Shown: positions 24,072 to 33,634, counted from the stretch's first letter. The stretch: 61,893 nt of DNA from Chloroflexota bacterium (GCA_013112725.1 JABFFZ010000025.1:1-61893), one strand, 5' to 3'. The notes: generated by a model not told the origin, from the letters alone. Translations and numbers: made by a program.

Positions 24072-25655
24072 ATGAATCAACCTGACATCATCTTCATTGT
24101 TCTGGATACCCAGCGGGCTGACCGGCTGGGTTGTTATGGCTACCAACGCCCCCTCACCCCCAATCTTGACCGTTTTGCCGCACAGAGTACGCTTTTTGAG
24201 CAGGCTATTTCCCCGGCGCAGTGGACGGTTCCCAGCCATGCGGCCATGTTCACCGGCCTTTACCCCACCGCCCACCAACTGTTGCAAGCGCACCAAAGCC
24301 TGCCCACCGACCGGCTGCATCTGGCCGAAATTCTAAAACAGACCGGCTATGAAACCGTAGGTTTTTGTAATAATCCGCTGGTGGGCATTTTGAATAACGG
24401 GCTGAAACGGGGTTTTGATACCTTTTACAACTATGGTGGCGCCTTTCCCAGTATGCCCGGCCATTCCTCGCCGCTGCCCTGGCCGCTGAATCAGGCGGTA
24501 GAAGGCTACACCCAATTTTTACGCCGTATCTCTTATCCCATCCAAAACTTTTTTGGGCAATCTGACCTGGCTTTTCGCATTTCGCTGAATGCCTGGCTCA
24601 CCCCACTCTGGTCAAAGCTGGCAAATTTTAAGGGACAAAATCAACGCTCGGTGAAAGACCTGAGCCATTGGCTGCGGCAGCGCGAAGCGCAAACGTCGGG
24701 AAAGCCGTTATTTTTGTTCCTTAATTTGATGGAAACTCATTTACCATTCTGGCCGCCGGGGGAATTTGTGGATCAGGTAGCGCCCTATTTCCGCGAGAGC
24801 AAAGAGGCGCGGGAAGTGATGCGCCGCTGGAACCGGGAAGCGTACCGCTGGGCCGCGCCGCTGGCCGCGCCGCTCACGGAATTGGAAAGCCGGGTGCTGA
24901 GTGATATGTATGATGCCGAGGTGGCGTACCAGGATGCGTATTTGGGCGAACTATTTGATGTATTAAACGGCCGTGCCAACCAGCAAAACACCCTCACTAT
25001 TATCGTTGCCGATCATGGGGATGGCCTGGGTGAACATGGCTACATGGGGCACGCTTTTGTGGCCTACCAGGAATTAGTGCATGTGCCGCTGATTATGAAT
25101 TGGCCGAAACGGCTGTCAGAGCCAGGGCGTATAGATACGCCGGTCAGCACCAGGCGCGTGTTCCATACGATTTTGGATGCCGCCGGTCGTTTGCCCGAAC
25201 TGCCCGGCCTGGAGCCGGCTTCGGTGCATGGATTAACGCTGTTGGAATCCGCATACGGCCGTGATCCCGATAATGGCGCGGCGTATACCGAAATCTACCC
25301 GCCACAAACCTTTGTCAAGGCCATTGAAAAACGGCAGCCAGAACTGTTGTTGCCATATCGCTGCCTGTCCACGCGGCGGGCCGTGGTGCGCCAGGCCGGC
25401 GTGGAAGCTGCCTCCACATACAAGCTCATTCACGTGGATGACCAGCCCGATGAACTGTTTGACCTGGCGGTAGATGGCGGTGAGGTGGAGAATGTGATGG
25501 CGGCACGGCCGTCTACCACCTGCACCCTCAACGATGACATCCGGCGCATCGCCGCCAACGTCACCTGCCAACGCGATCATTTGGGCACGGCCGTTGAGGT
25601 AGAAATTGATGATAATCTGGCGCAACGTCTACGGGCGTTGGGATATATTGATTAG
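24072..25655 (+). CDS. Sulfatase-fold hydrolase with Thr at the formylglycine position
   Basis: A 527-residue member of the alkaline phosphatase/sulfatase superfamily. IVLDTQRADRLGCYGY (9-24) carries the first metal ligands and DHGDGLGEHGYMGHA the distal ones. The usual Cys/Ser-x-Pro-x-Arg of true sulfatases is replaced by WTVPSH with T52, so no formylglycine can form. This is typical of a subgroup acting as phosphodiesterases or phospho-transferases. No signal peptide is visible. It begins 12 bases after the response regulator and may be co-transcribed. The substrate is unknown. Confidence 0.82.
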   Translation: MNQPDIIFIVLDTQRADRLGCYGYQRPLTPNLDRFAAQSTLFEQAISPAQWTVPSHAAMFTGLYPTAHQLLQAHQSLPTDRLHLAEILKQTGYETVGFCNNPLVGILNNGLKRGFDTFYNYGGAFPSMPGHSSPLPWPLNQAVEGYTQFLRRISYPIQNFFGQSDLAFRISLNAWLTPLWSKLANFKGQNQRSVKDLSHWLRQREAQTSGKPLFLFLNLMETHLPFWPPGEFVDQVAPYFRESKEAREVMRRWNREAYRWAAPLAAPLTELESRVLSDMYDAEVAYQDAYLGELFDVLNGRANQQNTLTIIVADHGDGLGEHGYMGHAFVAYQELVHVPLIMNWPKRLSEPGRIDTPVSTRRVFHTILDAAGRLPELPGLEPASVHGLTLLESAYGRDPDNGAAYTEIYPPQTFVKAIEKRQPELLLPYRCLSTRRAVVRQAGVEAASTYKLIHVDDQPDELFDLAVDGGEVENVMAARPSTTCTLNDDIRRIAANVTCQRDHLGTAVEVEIDDNLAQRLRALGYID

Positions 25656-25692
25656 TAATTGGGTAATTAATTACCCAATTACCCAATTACTG
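25653..25692. repeat. 8-bp array (ATTGGGTA/TTACCCAA), foldback
   Basis: AATTGGGTAATTAATTACCC and AATTACCCAATTAC: a compact hairpin of 8-bp words before lgt. Confidence 0.75.
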
Positions 25693-25700
25693 AGGATAAC

Positions 25701-26606
25701 ATGTTCGACCAACTACAAATTGACCGCATCGCCTTTGAAATTCCCATCCCCCTATTCATGCAAGAGCGTTTTGGCTGGGGGCCGACGTTTCCCATTTTCT
25801 GGTATGGCATTATCATCGTCATCGGCATCGCCCTGGGCGCCTGGTGGGCAGTGCGGGAATTGAAGAAGCGCGACCAGCCGCCGCGCGTCATTGACGAATT
25901 TTACAACGGCCTGATCATTGTCGTGTTTTCCGGCTATTTATTTGCCCGTATCACCTATGTCATTTTGGATATGATTGATGGCGGCCAATACAATACCTTG
26001 TGGGATATGATCAATGTGCGCGCCGGCGGGGTCAATATCTTGGGTGGGTTTATTGGCGCGGGGCTGGTAGGTTGGTTATATGCCAAGTGGCGCAAGTTGC
26101 CCATCTGGCACTATGCCGATGTGGCCGGCCCGGCGCTGCTGCTGGCGCAGGCCATTGGTCGTTGGGGGAACTTTATCAACCAGGAGCTATATGGCCCGCC
26201 GACGACGCTTCCCTGGGGGATATTGATTGATCCTTCCTATCGTTTGCCTGAATACGTTACCTTATCGGCCGATACCCGTTTTCATCCTACCTTCTTGTAT
26301 GAATCTATCACTTTGATTATTGGCTTTTTGTTGCTGCATTTCTTGAATAACCGCTACCGGGGCGCCTGGCAGCCAGGCACGCTGTTTGGCATTTTTCTGG
26401 TATGGTGGGGCGGCAACCGGGCCTGGATTGAACTGTTCCGCCCCGATCAGACGACGGTGGGCGATACCTTTATCACCTACTCCATGCTGCTGTCCATTGG
26501 GCTGGCTTTGGTAGGGGTCTATATTGCCCTGGCGCGGAATGAGCGATTACCGGCAATGGTGAATGGCAAGAAACGGCCGTCTAAACCCAAGCCGAAACGA
26601 AGTTAA
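25701..26606 (+). CDS. lgt: Prolipoprotein diacylglyceryl transferase
   Basis: A 301-residue inner-membrane enzyme that transfers diacylglyceryl from phosphatidylglycerol to the lipobox cysteine of prolipoproteins. About seven membrane segments are visible. The Lgt signature GRWGNFINQE, the preceding GGVNILGGFIGAG loop and FHPTFLYES are all present. GAGGATAAC supplies a modest ribosome binding site. It is needed to mature the sugar-binding lipoprotein encoded at 13241-14638. The C-terminal lysine-rich tail (KKRPSKPKPKRS) lies on the cytoplasmic side. Confidence 0.95.
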   Translation: MFDQLQIDRIAFEIPIPLFMQERFGWGPTFPIFWYGIIIVIGIALGAWWAVRELKKRDQPPRVIDEFYNGLIIVVFSGYLFARITYVILDMIDGGQYNTLWDMINVRAGGVNILGGFIGAGLVGWLYAKWRKLPIWHYADVAGPALLLAQAIGRWGNFINQELYGPPTTLPWGILIDPSYRLPEYVTLSADTRFHPTFLYESITLIIGFLLLHFLNNRYRGAWQPGTLFGIFLVWWGGNRAWIELFRPDQTTVGDTFITYSMLLSIGLALVGVYIALARNERLPAMVNGKKRPSKPKPKRS

Positions 26607-26610
26607 CAAA

Positions 26611-26665
26611 GTTTGTAGTAGGCGATTTATCGCCTTCTTATGGCGATAAATCGCCTGCTACGAAC
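26611..26665. repeat. REP-like palindrome, lgt-guaB spacer copy
   Basis: GTTTGTAGTAGGCGATTTAT pairs with ATAAATCGCCTGCTACGAAC. It lies between lgt and guaB; 13 codons of open frame before the guaB ATG are encoded by it. Confidence 0.8.
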
Positions 26666-26678
26666 AATTGAGGAAACA

Positions 26679-28166
26679 ATGCTGAACAACCTGTCTGACA
26701 AAATAGGGGAACTGGCGCTGACGTTTGATGATGTGCTGTTAGCGCCGGGTTATTCGGAAGTGCTGCCGGCCGATGTGGACTTGCGCACCCGTCTGGCCGG
26801 TGATTTGTTTTTGAACATTCCGGTACTGTCGGCGGCGATGGATACGGTAACAGAGGCGCGCATGGGCATTGCCCTGGCACGGTTGGGGGGCATTGGCGTC
26901 ATTCATCGCAACCTGGACATCGAAGAACAGGCCGAACAAGTAGACATGGTGAAGCGGTCAGAAGCGGGCATGATTGTGGACCCGGTAACGTTACGGCCGT
27001 CGCACACCCTGGCCGACGCCGAAAACCTGATGAGCCGCTACCACATTTCCGGCGTGCCTATTACCGAGGGGAACGGCCGTCTGGTAGGCATTCTCACCAA
27101 CCGCGACACCCGCTTTGTCAAACCGGGCCATCAGCCCATCTCTGAGTTTATGACCAGCGAGGGATTGGTGACGGCCCCGGTTGGCACTACCCTGGAAGAG
27201 GCCAAAGAAATTTTGCATCGCCACCGCATTGAAAAACTACCCCTGGTAGATGACAACTTTCACTTGAAAGGGCTGATCACCGTCAAGGACATCTTAAAAA
27301 AGGTGGATTACCCCCTGGCGGCCACGGACGGAAACGGCCGTTTGCTCTGCGCCGCCGCCATTGGTGTGGGTGAAAAAGGGCTGGCGCGGCTGGATGTGCT
27401 GGTGCAGGCGGGCGTGGACGTGGCCGTTATTGACACCGCGCACGGGCACACCGCCCTGGTGCTGCAAACGGTGCGCGAAGCCAGAGCCAGGTATCCGCAT
27501 TTACCCATCGTTGCCGGAAATGCAGCCACTGCCCAGGGCGTTAACGACCTGGCTGACGCCGGCGCCAGCGCCGTCAAAGTTGGTATTGGCGCGGGTTCCA
27601 TTTGTACTACCCGGATCGTTTCTGGCGCTGGTATGCCACAGTTGACGGCCGTATTGGCCTGTGCTGCGGCCGGCGTCAGGCGTGATATCCCCGTCATCGC
27701 TGATGGCGGCATCAAATACAGCGGCGATATTGTTAAGGCGTTAGCGGCTGGCGGTAGCGCCGTCATGCTTGGCTCCATGTTGGCCGGGTTGGAAGAAAGC
27801 CCCGGCGAAATCATCCTCTATGAAGGGCGGCGCTACAAAGTGTACCGGGGCATGGGCAGTCTGGGCGCCATGCAGGGACAAGGCGCAGACCGCTATGGCA
27901 GCGGCGTCAAGAAAAACGGTGAACGCGATAAATTAGTCCCAGAGGGTGTAGAAGGGCAGGTACCCTATCGTGGTAAGTTGGCCGATGTGATGTACCAGAT
28001 GATGGGCGGTTTGCGTTCTGGCATGGGCTATGTGGGCGCGGCCAATCTGGCCGAACTACATGACAAAGCCCGTTTTGTGCGCATCACCAACGCCGGGCTG
28101 CTGGAAAGCCATCCACATGGCATCACCATTACCAAAGAAGCGCCCAACTATCAGGTGAGACGGTAG
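26679..28166 (+). CDS. guaB: IMP dehydrogenase
   Basis: A 495-residue enzyme that oxidises IMP to XMP with NAD, the committed step of GMP synthesis. The TIM barrel is interrupted by two CBS domains (about 100-205) that bind regulatory nucleotides. The active-site loop [13 protein letters not shown] holds catalytic C309, and [10 protein letters not shown] is the flap. An upstream ATG lies in REP DNA. The chosen ATG at 26679 has GAGGAAAC just before it and starts the canonical [15 protein letters not shown] region. It lies near purB, so both branches from IMP are represented. Confidence 0.95.
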   Translation: MLNNLSDKIGELALTFDDVLLAPGYSEVLPADVDLRTRLAGDLFLNIPVLSAAMDTVTEARMGIALARLGGIGVIHRNLDIEEQAEQVDMVKRSEAGMIVDPVTLRPSHTLADAENLMSRYHISGVPITEGNGRLVGILTNRDTRFVKPGHQPISEFMTSEGLVTAPVGTTLEEAKEILHRHRIEKLPLVDDNFHLKGLITVKDILKKVDYPLAATDGNGRLLCAAAIGVGEKGLARLDVLVQAGVDVAVIDTAHGHTALVLQTVREARARYPHLPIVAGNAATAQGVNDLADAGASAVKVGIGAGSICTTRIVSGAGMPQLTAVLACAAAGVRRDIPVIADGGIKYSGDIVKALAAGGSAVMLGSMLAGLEESPGEIILYEGRRYKVYRGMGSLGAMQGQGADRYGSGVKKNGERDKLVPEGVEGQVPYRGKLADVMYQMMGGLRSGMGYVGAANLAELHDKARFVRITNAGLLESHPHGITITKEAPNYQVRR

Positions 28167-28242
28167 TCCGTAAACCGTAACCCTTAATCCGTGACCCGTA
28201 ATCCGTATACCGATTACGGGTCATGGGTTACGGTTTATGGGC
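28167..28242. repeat. 7-bp array (CCGTAAT/ATTACGG), foldback
   Basis: CCGTAAACCGTAACCCTTAA and so on, followed by GATTACGGGTCATGGGTTAC: heptamers in both orientations downstream of guaB. Confidence 0.75.
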
Positions 28243-28264
28243 TTTTGGATACGGAGAGAAAGCA

Positions 28265-28462
28265 ATGGCAAAGATTGAGGTTCATCTGACACCAGAACAG
28301 GCCCGTAAAAATGCGGAAATACTGGCCCATTTGGAAGCAGAGCGGCGTAAGCTCATTGAAGATACCCGCGCCTTGCAAGAACAATCACGCGAAGAACGCC
28401 GACTGGCTCGTCTGGAAGAGAAAAACGGCGGCTGTGGTAGTCATTTGTCGTTGAGTAATTGA
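28265..28462 (+). CDS. Small charged coiled-coil protein, unknown
   Basis: A 65-residue protein beginning MAKIEVHLTPEQARKNAEIL, with GAGAGAAAGC upstream as ribosome binding site. Residues 8-52 form one continuous charged helix, probably a coiled coil (AEILAHLEAERRKLIEDTRA). The last residues (GGCGSHLSLSN) run into the next 7-bp repeat, so the true C-terminus may have been extended by it. I recognise no family. It sits between guaB and purB in the same direction and could be co-expressed with them. Confidence 0.6.
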   Translation: MAKIEVHLTPEQARKNAEILAHLEAERRKLIEDTRALQEQSREERRLARLEEKNGGCGSHLSLSN

Positions 28463-28531
28463 GATTAGAGATTGGAAATTAGAGATTGACCAATCTCTAA
28501 TCTCCAAATCTCCAAATCTCCAATCTCTTCC
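28458..28531. repeat. 7-bp array (GAGATTG/CAATCTC), foldback
   Basis: TTGAGATTAGAGATTGGAAATT then CAATCTCTAATCTCC: forward and complementary heptamers immediately before the purB ATG, leaving no room for a normal ribosome binding site. Confidence 0.75.
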
Positions 28532-29938
28532 ATGTTCACCCACGCCACTTACATCTCCCCCTTTACCTGGCGTTATGGCAGCGAGGCCATGCGCCAGGTG
28601 TGGTCGGAGGAGCATAAACGGCGGCTCATGCGGCGGGTGTGGGTAGCGCTGGCGGCGGCGCAGCATCAGGCCGGGCTGGTCAGCGCCGCGCAGTTAGCCG
28701 ACCTGCAAGCCCATCAAGAGGATATTGATATTCCCCGCGCTCTGGAAATTGAACAGGAAACGCGCCATGATGTGATGGCCGAAATCCGCGCCTTTGCCGA
28801 GCAGTGCCCGGTTGGTGGCGGCATCATCCATTGGGGGGCCACCAGCGCCGATATTACCGACAATGTGGACGCGCTGCGGCTGCGGGAAGCGGCGCAATTG
28901 GTACTGGACCAATTGCGGGAACTGCTATTACTGCTGGCGGAGAAGATTGAGTCAACGGCCGTCATCCCCACCATGGCCCTTACCCACATCCAACCCGCCG
29001 AACCCACCACTCTGGGCTACCGTTTTGCCGTCTACGCCCAGGATTTACTTGAAGATTATCACAACCTCCAATCTCTCATCGTCAATCTCCGCGGCAAAGG
29101 TCTCAAAGGGGCGGTGGGTACCCAGGCCGGCTACGCGGAACTGCTGGCGGGCACGGCCGTGTCGCCCGAAGTGATGGAAGCAGCGGCCATGGCGATTTTA
29201 GAACTGCCCTATTTCCCCATTGCCACCCAGACCTACACGCGGCAGCAAGATTTACGGGTGCAGCAGGTATTGGCCGGTATTGCCGCTTCGCTGCACAAAT
29301 TTGCCCTGGATTTTCGCATTTTGCAGTCGCCGCCCTTTGGCGAATGGGCGGAGCCGTTTGGCAAGGGGCAGGTGGGATCATCGGCGATGCCGTTTAAGCG
29401 CAACCCGATTAACACGGAGAATATCTGTTCGCTGGCGCGGTATGTGGCCGGGCTGCCGGCGATGGCCTGGGACAATGCCAGCCAGGCGATTTTGGAACGC
29501 AGCCTGGATGATTCGGCCAACCGGCGTATCTTTCAGGCGGATGGTTTTCTGGCGACGGATGAGATGTTGCGGCGGGCGATTCGTCTGGTGCGGGAGATGA
29601 CGATTGATGAAGGGGCTATTGCCCGCAATATGGCGATTTATGGCCCGTTTGCGGCTACGGAGCGGGTACTGATGGCTTTAGTTTCGGCCGGGGCCAGCCG
29701 CCAGGATGCCCACGAGTGGATTCGGAAAGCCAGTTTGCAGGCGTGGGCGGCGCTGCGCGAGGGCCAGGAGGGGCAGGAGAATCCGCTGGTGGCGATTTTA
29801 ACCCAGGATATTCAGATAGTGGGATATTTGACGGCGGAGCAGGTACGGGGGTTGATGGCGGCAGAGGGGCATGTGGGCACGGCCGTGATGCGCGCCCGCG
29901 CTTTTGCCCAAACGATTCGGGATGTTGTGGGGGACTGA
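28532..29938 (+). CDS. purB: Adenylosuccinate lyase
   Basis: A 468-residue member of the fumarase/aspartase superfamily. It releases fumarate from SAICAR and from adenylosuccinate in purine synthesis. The signature loop GSSAMPFKRNPINTEN is complete, and HWGATSADITDN and LTHIQPAEPTTLGYR give the other conserved regions with the catalytic histidine. Length is normal. The upstream 7-bp repeat abuts the ATG. With guaB it forms a small purine group, although the spacers suggest separate messages or hairpin-punctuated ones. Confidence 0.94.
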   Translation: MFTHATYISPFTWRYGSEAMRQVWSEEHKRRLMRRVWVALAAAQHQAGLVSAAQLADLQAHQEDIDIPRALEIEQETRHDVMAEIRAFAEQCPVGGGIIHWGATSADITDNVDALRLREAAQLVLDQLRELLLLLAEKIESTAVIPTMALTHIQPAEPTTLGYRFAVYAQDLLEDYHNLQSLIVNLRGKGLKGAVGTQAGYAELLAGTAVSPEVMEAAAMAILELPYFPIATQTYTRQQDLRVQQVLAGIAASLHKFALDFRILQSPPFGEWAEPFGKGQVGSSAMPFKRNPINTENICSLARYVAGLPAMAWDNASQAILERSLDDSANRRIFQADGFLATDEMLRRAIRLVREMTIDEGAIARNMAIYGPFAATERVLMALVSAGASRQDAHEWIRKASLQAWAALREGQEGQENPLVAILTQDIQIVGYLTAEQVRGLMAAEGHVGTAVMRARAFAQTIRDVVGD

Positions 29939-29969
29939 GGGGTGGGGGGTGACGGCCGTTGCTGACGAG

Positions 29970-30052
29970 GTAAGTGTTCAGTTCCTCAAGAGACCTGACA
30001 GGTTTTTGGCCTGCAAAGTTTCAAGTTGAACTGGTAAAAACCTGTCAGGTCT
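29970..30052. repeat. Interspersed repeat with AGACCTGACAGGTTTT palindrome
   Basis: 16-bp arms 29991-30006 and 30037-30052 form a hairpin. The segment 29970-30036 recurs at 61702-61768 with about one mismatch in 67 bases. The same CCTGACAGG palindrome forms the hairpin at 57339-57372. Confidence 0.8.
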
Positions 30053-30075
30053 GAACGGTTACCTGACGAGATAGC

Positions 30076-30308
30076 TTATAGATCCAGTTCTTTGAGAATA
30101 GTTTCAATCCTTACTTTCAGATCAGGTAAATCATTTTCTACTACTGGCTAAACAATAGTGGTATCTGTACCGAAATAGTTGTGAACCAAAATGTGCCGCA
30201 TTCCCACAATTTGTTTCCAGGGAAGTTCAGGATGAGCTTGTCGGAATTCATCCGGCAATGCCCGCACTGCTTCGCCGATGATTTACAAATGGTGGACAAC
30301 CCAGATGG
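30076..30308 (-). pseudogene. HEPN (DUF86) ribonuclease-like toxin, decayed
   Basis: Reading the minus strand gives IIGEAVRALPDEFRQAHPEL, then PWKQIVGMRHILVHNYFG and ENDLPDLKVRIETILKELDL. This is the C-terminal half of a HEPN/DUF86 (HepT-like) protein, including the R-x4-H active motif (RHILVH). An in-frame TAG (30150-30148) replaces an expected tryptophan, and a TAA precedes IIGEA where glutamine is usual. The N-terminal half is missing. It lies directly downstream of an MNT antitoxin remnant, the normal gene pair. Clearly inactive. Confidence 0.75.
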
Positions 30309-30309
30309 A

Positions 30310-30558
30310 TTAAATCGCTTGTTTCAAAAGCCTCCTTCCTGTTTCTGTGGCCAGATCAACCGGTGCGCCAACAAGTTCCTGCAATTCCATGAGCAGGCCA
30401 CCTATATCTAAAAGACTCCGGTCTGATTCCATCTCAACCAGGAAATCAATATCACTTTCGCTGTCAGCTTCTCCACGCGCCACTGAACCAAAGATACGGA
30501 TATTATAAGCCCCCTATTGGTGAGCTAAATTGAGAATGTCAGCGCGTCTAGCCTGCAA
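30310..30558 (-). pseudogene. MNT-type nucleotidyltransferase antitoxin, decayed
   Basis: The frame reads LLQARRADILNLAHQ, a stop (TAG, 30516-30514), then [20 protein letters not shown] and DIDFLVEME. The G-S-x10-D-x-D signature of minimal nucleotidyltransferases (MntA-like, AMPylating antitoxins) is intact. A nonsense codon interrupts the N-terminus and no good start is visible. It precedes a HEPN remnant, so the two are the relics of one toxin-antitoxin operon, flanked by repeats. The 5' end was set at a TTG that fits family length. Confidence 0.75.
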
Positions 30559-30592
30559 CAATTCCTGAGTGTTCGTAGCGGCATTACACCAC

Positions 30593-33500
30593 TCATTCCC
30601 GATTGATCAGGCAGGCCGATACCGGTTCGCTGGTAGTCTGGTTGCCGGCCGCATCCGTGGCTACTACCTTGAAACTGTGGCAGCCAGGGCCGGGGATCGT
30701 CCACTTTTCGGTGAAGGGGGGCACGGTGCTGATGGCGTAGGGCACGGCCGCATTGTCCACGAAAAATTCCACCTGCTTAATGGAGGCATTATCCGTCACC
30801 TGTGCCTGCACCAACACCCACGTCTCGTCGGTGAAAATTTGCTGGTTGGGTAACGGGAAGAGGATGGCTGCCTGGGGCGGTTCGTTGTCAATGGTGACGG
30901 GTACGCTAAATTCGGCAAAGCTACCATCGCCGCGAACGACGGTGAGCAGGAGCGTGTATAACCCTTCCAGCGCCGAGACATCCCAGACGGCCAATGGCTC
31001 GTTTTCCTTTGGTTCGGTTACGTTGTCAGCCAGGGTTTGCAGGTTTTGCGGCGTCAAGCCCTGGAAATAGGCCAGCCGATAAAAGGCAAAATCGTCGCTG
31101 CGGGCGGTGCCGGTGATGACTACCTGATCACGGATGAAGGCAAACGGCCGTAACGACACAATGCCAATCTCATTATTCGGCGTGGGCGCGAGGATGGTAT
31201 CGTATTCCGTAGGCGGCTGCTCAATTTCGTTTTCGCGCACCCAGTCGGCCGCCGCCGCCGGATAGATGCGGAACACCTTGCGCTCAATCAACTCCGGCGG
31301 CGTGCTAATGGTCGCCAGCCGCCCCGTTTCCCGGTTAATGGCAAATTCCTGGTAGATAGTGTCAAAAGTCGTTGGCTGCGTACCATCCATAAACAGTTCG
31401 GAGACGGTGGGACAGTACGGGGTGGGCAGCAGGCCGGAAATGTTGCATACGGCCATCTCAATCAAGCCTGGTGGCCGGGGCCAGACGCTAATGGCCGTGC
31501 CATCCAACGCCCAACTCATCAGGGCATGCCAGATGGGGGCCGCTCCTTTATAGCTGGGCAGATCGTTGGTGGGGCTATTGTCGCTGTTGCCCATCCAGAC
31601 GCCCGTCACCAGTTCCGGCGTGTAACCAATCGTCCAGTCGTCGCGGTAATTGTTGGTAGTGCCCGTTTTGGCCGCCGCCGGCCGATTTCCCGGTAGTTCC
31701 AGCACGTTGGGGCAACCAAAGGCGGCACAGCGGGCGCTGCGGTCAGAGAGGATGTCGTTCATCAGATAAGCCAGCTGCGGCGGCAAAATTTCGCGGCGTT
31801 GGGGCTGGGTGTATTCATACAACACGTTGCCATTACGGTCTTCCACGCGCAAAATGGCGACGGGGTCGAGGGTGCGGTAGCCGGGGCGCTGCCGTTCTGG
31901 TGGGCGCGGCTGGCCGACCATCGCCCCCATGTTGTCCATCACTGCGTAAGCGTACACCATGTCTAGCAGCGTCACTTCGCCGCCGCCCAGGGTGAGGGAG
32001 AGGCCGTAGGCGGTGTGCCCGGCGTCCAGGGTGTCAATGCCCATGCTGTGCGCGGTACGCAGCACTTTGGGGATGCCCACCCAACTGAGTACCTGCACGG
32101 CGGGTACGTTGTAGCTGTTGGCCAATGCCTGCCGCAGCCGCATAGGGCCATGGAACTGGCGGTCGTAATTTTGGGGCACGTAGGGGACGCCGTTGTAGGG
32201 GGCGCCAAAGTCGGTTTCCACGTCCAGCACCATGGTGGCGGCGTTGTACCCCTGGGCCAGGGCGGTGAGGTAGGTGAAGGGTTTGAAGGCGGAACCGGGC
32301 TGGCGACGGCCGTCTACAGCCACATTAAACGAGCCATCTATACCCGCATCCCAATAATTGGCGCTGCCCACCAATGCCTTAATCTCGCCCGTTTGCGGAT
32401 CAAGCATGACGACGGCGGCATTGTTCACGCGGAAATCTTTGCCCTGGTCGGCGGCCAACTGCGGCGGCAAATGGGCCAGCGCGTGGCAGTCAGCCAGTTC
32501 ATCAAGAGGCAAGACCGGCCCCACTGCGCCGGAGAGCCGGGTCAGTTGGGCGCGGGTGACACATTCGGCCTGCCGCTGCATTTGCAAATCCAGGCTGGTG
32601 TAGACGCGCAGCCCACCGCCCAAGATGAGTTCGGGCGGGAACATTTGCTCCAACTGCTGCTGTACGTAGAGGGCAAAGTGAGGGGCGATAATGTCAAACC
32701 GTTCCTCAATGCCGCGGGCGACAGGCACGGGGATGGTTTTGGTGGCTACGGCCGTTTCCACCGTAATCATGCCTTCGCGGGCCATGGCGTCCAGCACCAA
32801 TTCCTGGCGTATCTTGGCCGCTTCCGGGTTGTTGATGGGGTTGATGGCCGGCGATTGGGGAATGGCCGCCAGCATAGCTGCTTCCGCCAGAGTCAGTTCG
32901 GCGGCCGTTTTGTTAAAGTAGACGCGGGCGGCAGCTTCAATGCCGTAGGCCAGATTGCCGTAGAAGTTGGTATTGAGATACCACTCCATAATCTGCTCTT
33001 TGCTGTAAGTGGTGGTGGCCCGCTGCGCCAATAATAGCTCTTGTACCTTACGCTCGTAATCGGCAAAACCGACCTCTTCCCCCACCAGGCGGCGTTCTGG
33101 CTCAATCAGGTTATTCTTGACCACCTGTTGGGTAATGGAAGAGCCCCCCTGAATGTCGCCGCCTTTGATGACGTATTCGTTGAAGGCGCGGCCGATGCCC
33201 ACCAGGTCAAAACCGCGATTGGTCCAGAAGGTGCGGTCTTCGATGGCCACGGTGGCGTCTACCACGTGCTGCGGAATTTGGGTGTAGGGGAGCCACTGCC
33301 GGTCGCCGCCGAGCGGGTCTATGATTTCGTAGATGAGTACCAGATCACGATTGCCGCTGGTGCTTTCTGGCCCCCAGGCGTATATTTTGGTGGTCTCGAA
33401 GGTAGCGGTTTCGTGCTGGCCCAACTGTTCCAATTCGGTGAAGTCGGGCAAATCCTGGGTGAAGTAGGCGTACACGGCCGTGACTCCCACCCCGCCCATG

Positions 33501-33634
33501 GTCATCACCAGACAGCCCGTAAAGAGAAAGGCAAAGAGGAGGATGGTCAGGGTTTTGAGTACGGCCGTGCCGCTGCGTTTTCGTTTCTGTGCCTGGCGGT
33601 AGCGCCAGTTGATGATGCGGGTAGATTTAGGCAT
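30593..33634 (-). CDS. Class A penicillin-binding protein (bifunctional GT51/transpeptidase)
   Basis: A 1013-residue peptidoglycan synthase. A membrane anchor (about 26-58) is followed by the GT51 glycosyltransferase (about 90-290), with catalytic glutamate E132 in ATVAIEDRTFW and the GGSSITQQVVKN motif. The transpeptidase (about 400-720) has SAFK (S448, K451), SYN (507-509) and KTGT (656-659). The C-terminal 250 residues hold Ig-like beta domains (VVITGTARSDDFAFYRLAYF and NEPPQAAILFPLPNQ), suited to binding wall glycans. It polymerises and crosslinks glycan outside the membrane. A genuine peptidoglycan machine is noteworthy if the host is a thin-walled or monoderm Chloroflexota. Confidence 0.94.
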   Translation of the reverse strand: MPKSTRIINWRYRQAQKRKRSGTAVLKTLTILLFAFLFTGCLVMTMGGVGVTAVYAYFTQDLPDFTELEQLGQHETATFETTKIYAWGPESTSGNRDLVLIYEIIDPLGGDRQWLPYTQIPQHVVDATVAIEDRTFWTNRGFDLVGIGRAFNEYVIKGGDIQGGSSITQQVVKNNLIEPERRLVGEEVGFADYERKVQELLLAQRATTTYSKEQIMEWYLNTNFYGNLAYGIEAAARVYFNKTAAELTLAEAAMLAAIPQSPAINPINNPEAAKIRQELVLDAMAREGMITVETAVATKTIPVPVARGIEERFDIIAPHFALYVQQQLEQMFPPELILGGGLRVYTSLDLQMQRQAECVTRAQLTRLSGAVGPVLPLDELADCHALAHLPPQLAADQGKDFRVNNAAVVMLDPQTGEIKALVGSANYWDAGIDGSFNVAVDGRRQPGSAFKPFTYLTALAQGYNAATMVLDVETDFGAPYNGVPYVPQNYDRQFHGPMRLRQALANSYNVPAVQVLSWVGIPKVLRTAHSMGIDTLDAGHTAYGLSLTLGGGEVTLLDMVYAYAVMDNMGAMVGQPRPPERQRPGYRTLDPVAILRVEDRNGNVLYEYTQPQRREILPPQLAYLMNDILSDRSARCAAFGCPNVLELPGNRPAAAKTGTTNNYRDDWTIGYTPELVTGVWMGNSDNSPTNDLPSYKGAAPIWHALMSWALDGTAISVWPRPPGLIEMAVCNISGLLPTPYCPTVSELFMDGTQPTTFDTIYQEFAINRETGRLATISTPPELIERKVFRIYPAAAADWVRENEIEQPPTEYDTILAPTPNNEIGIVSLRPFAFIRDQVVITGTARSDDFAFYRLAYFQGLTPQNLQTLADNVTEPKENEPLAVWDVSALEGLYTLLLTVVRGDGSFAEFSVPVTIDNEPPQAAILFPLPNQQIFTDETWVLVQAQVTDNASIKQVEFFVDNAAVPYAISTVPPFTEKWTIPGPGCHSFKVVATDAAGNQTTSEPVSACLINRE

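Noticed and set aside
24072..25655. Formylglycine-dependent arylsulfatase
   Set aside because: The C/S-x-P-x-R motif is replaced by T-V-P-S-H.
32015..33034. Long plus-strand frame (339 codons) antisense to the penicillin-binding protein
   Set aside because: A shadow of GC-rich coding DNA: its product is low in hydrophobic structure and matches nothing, while the minus strand encodes an unmistakable PBP.
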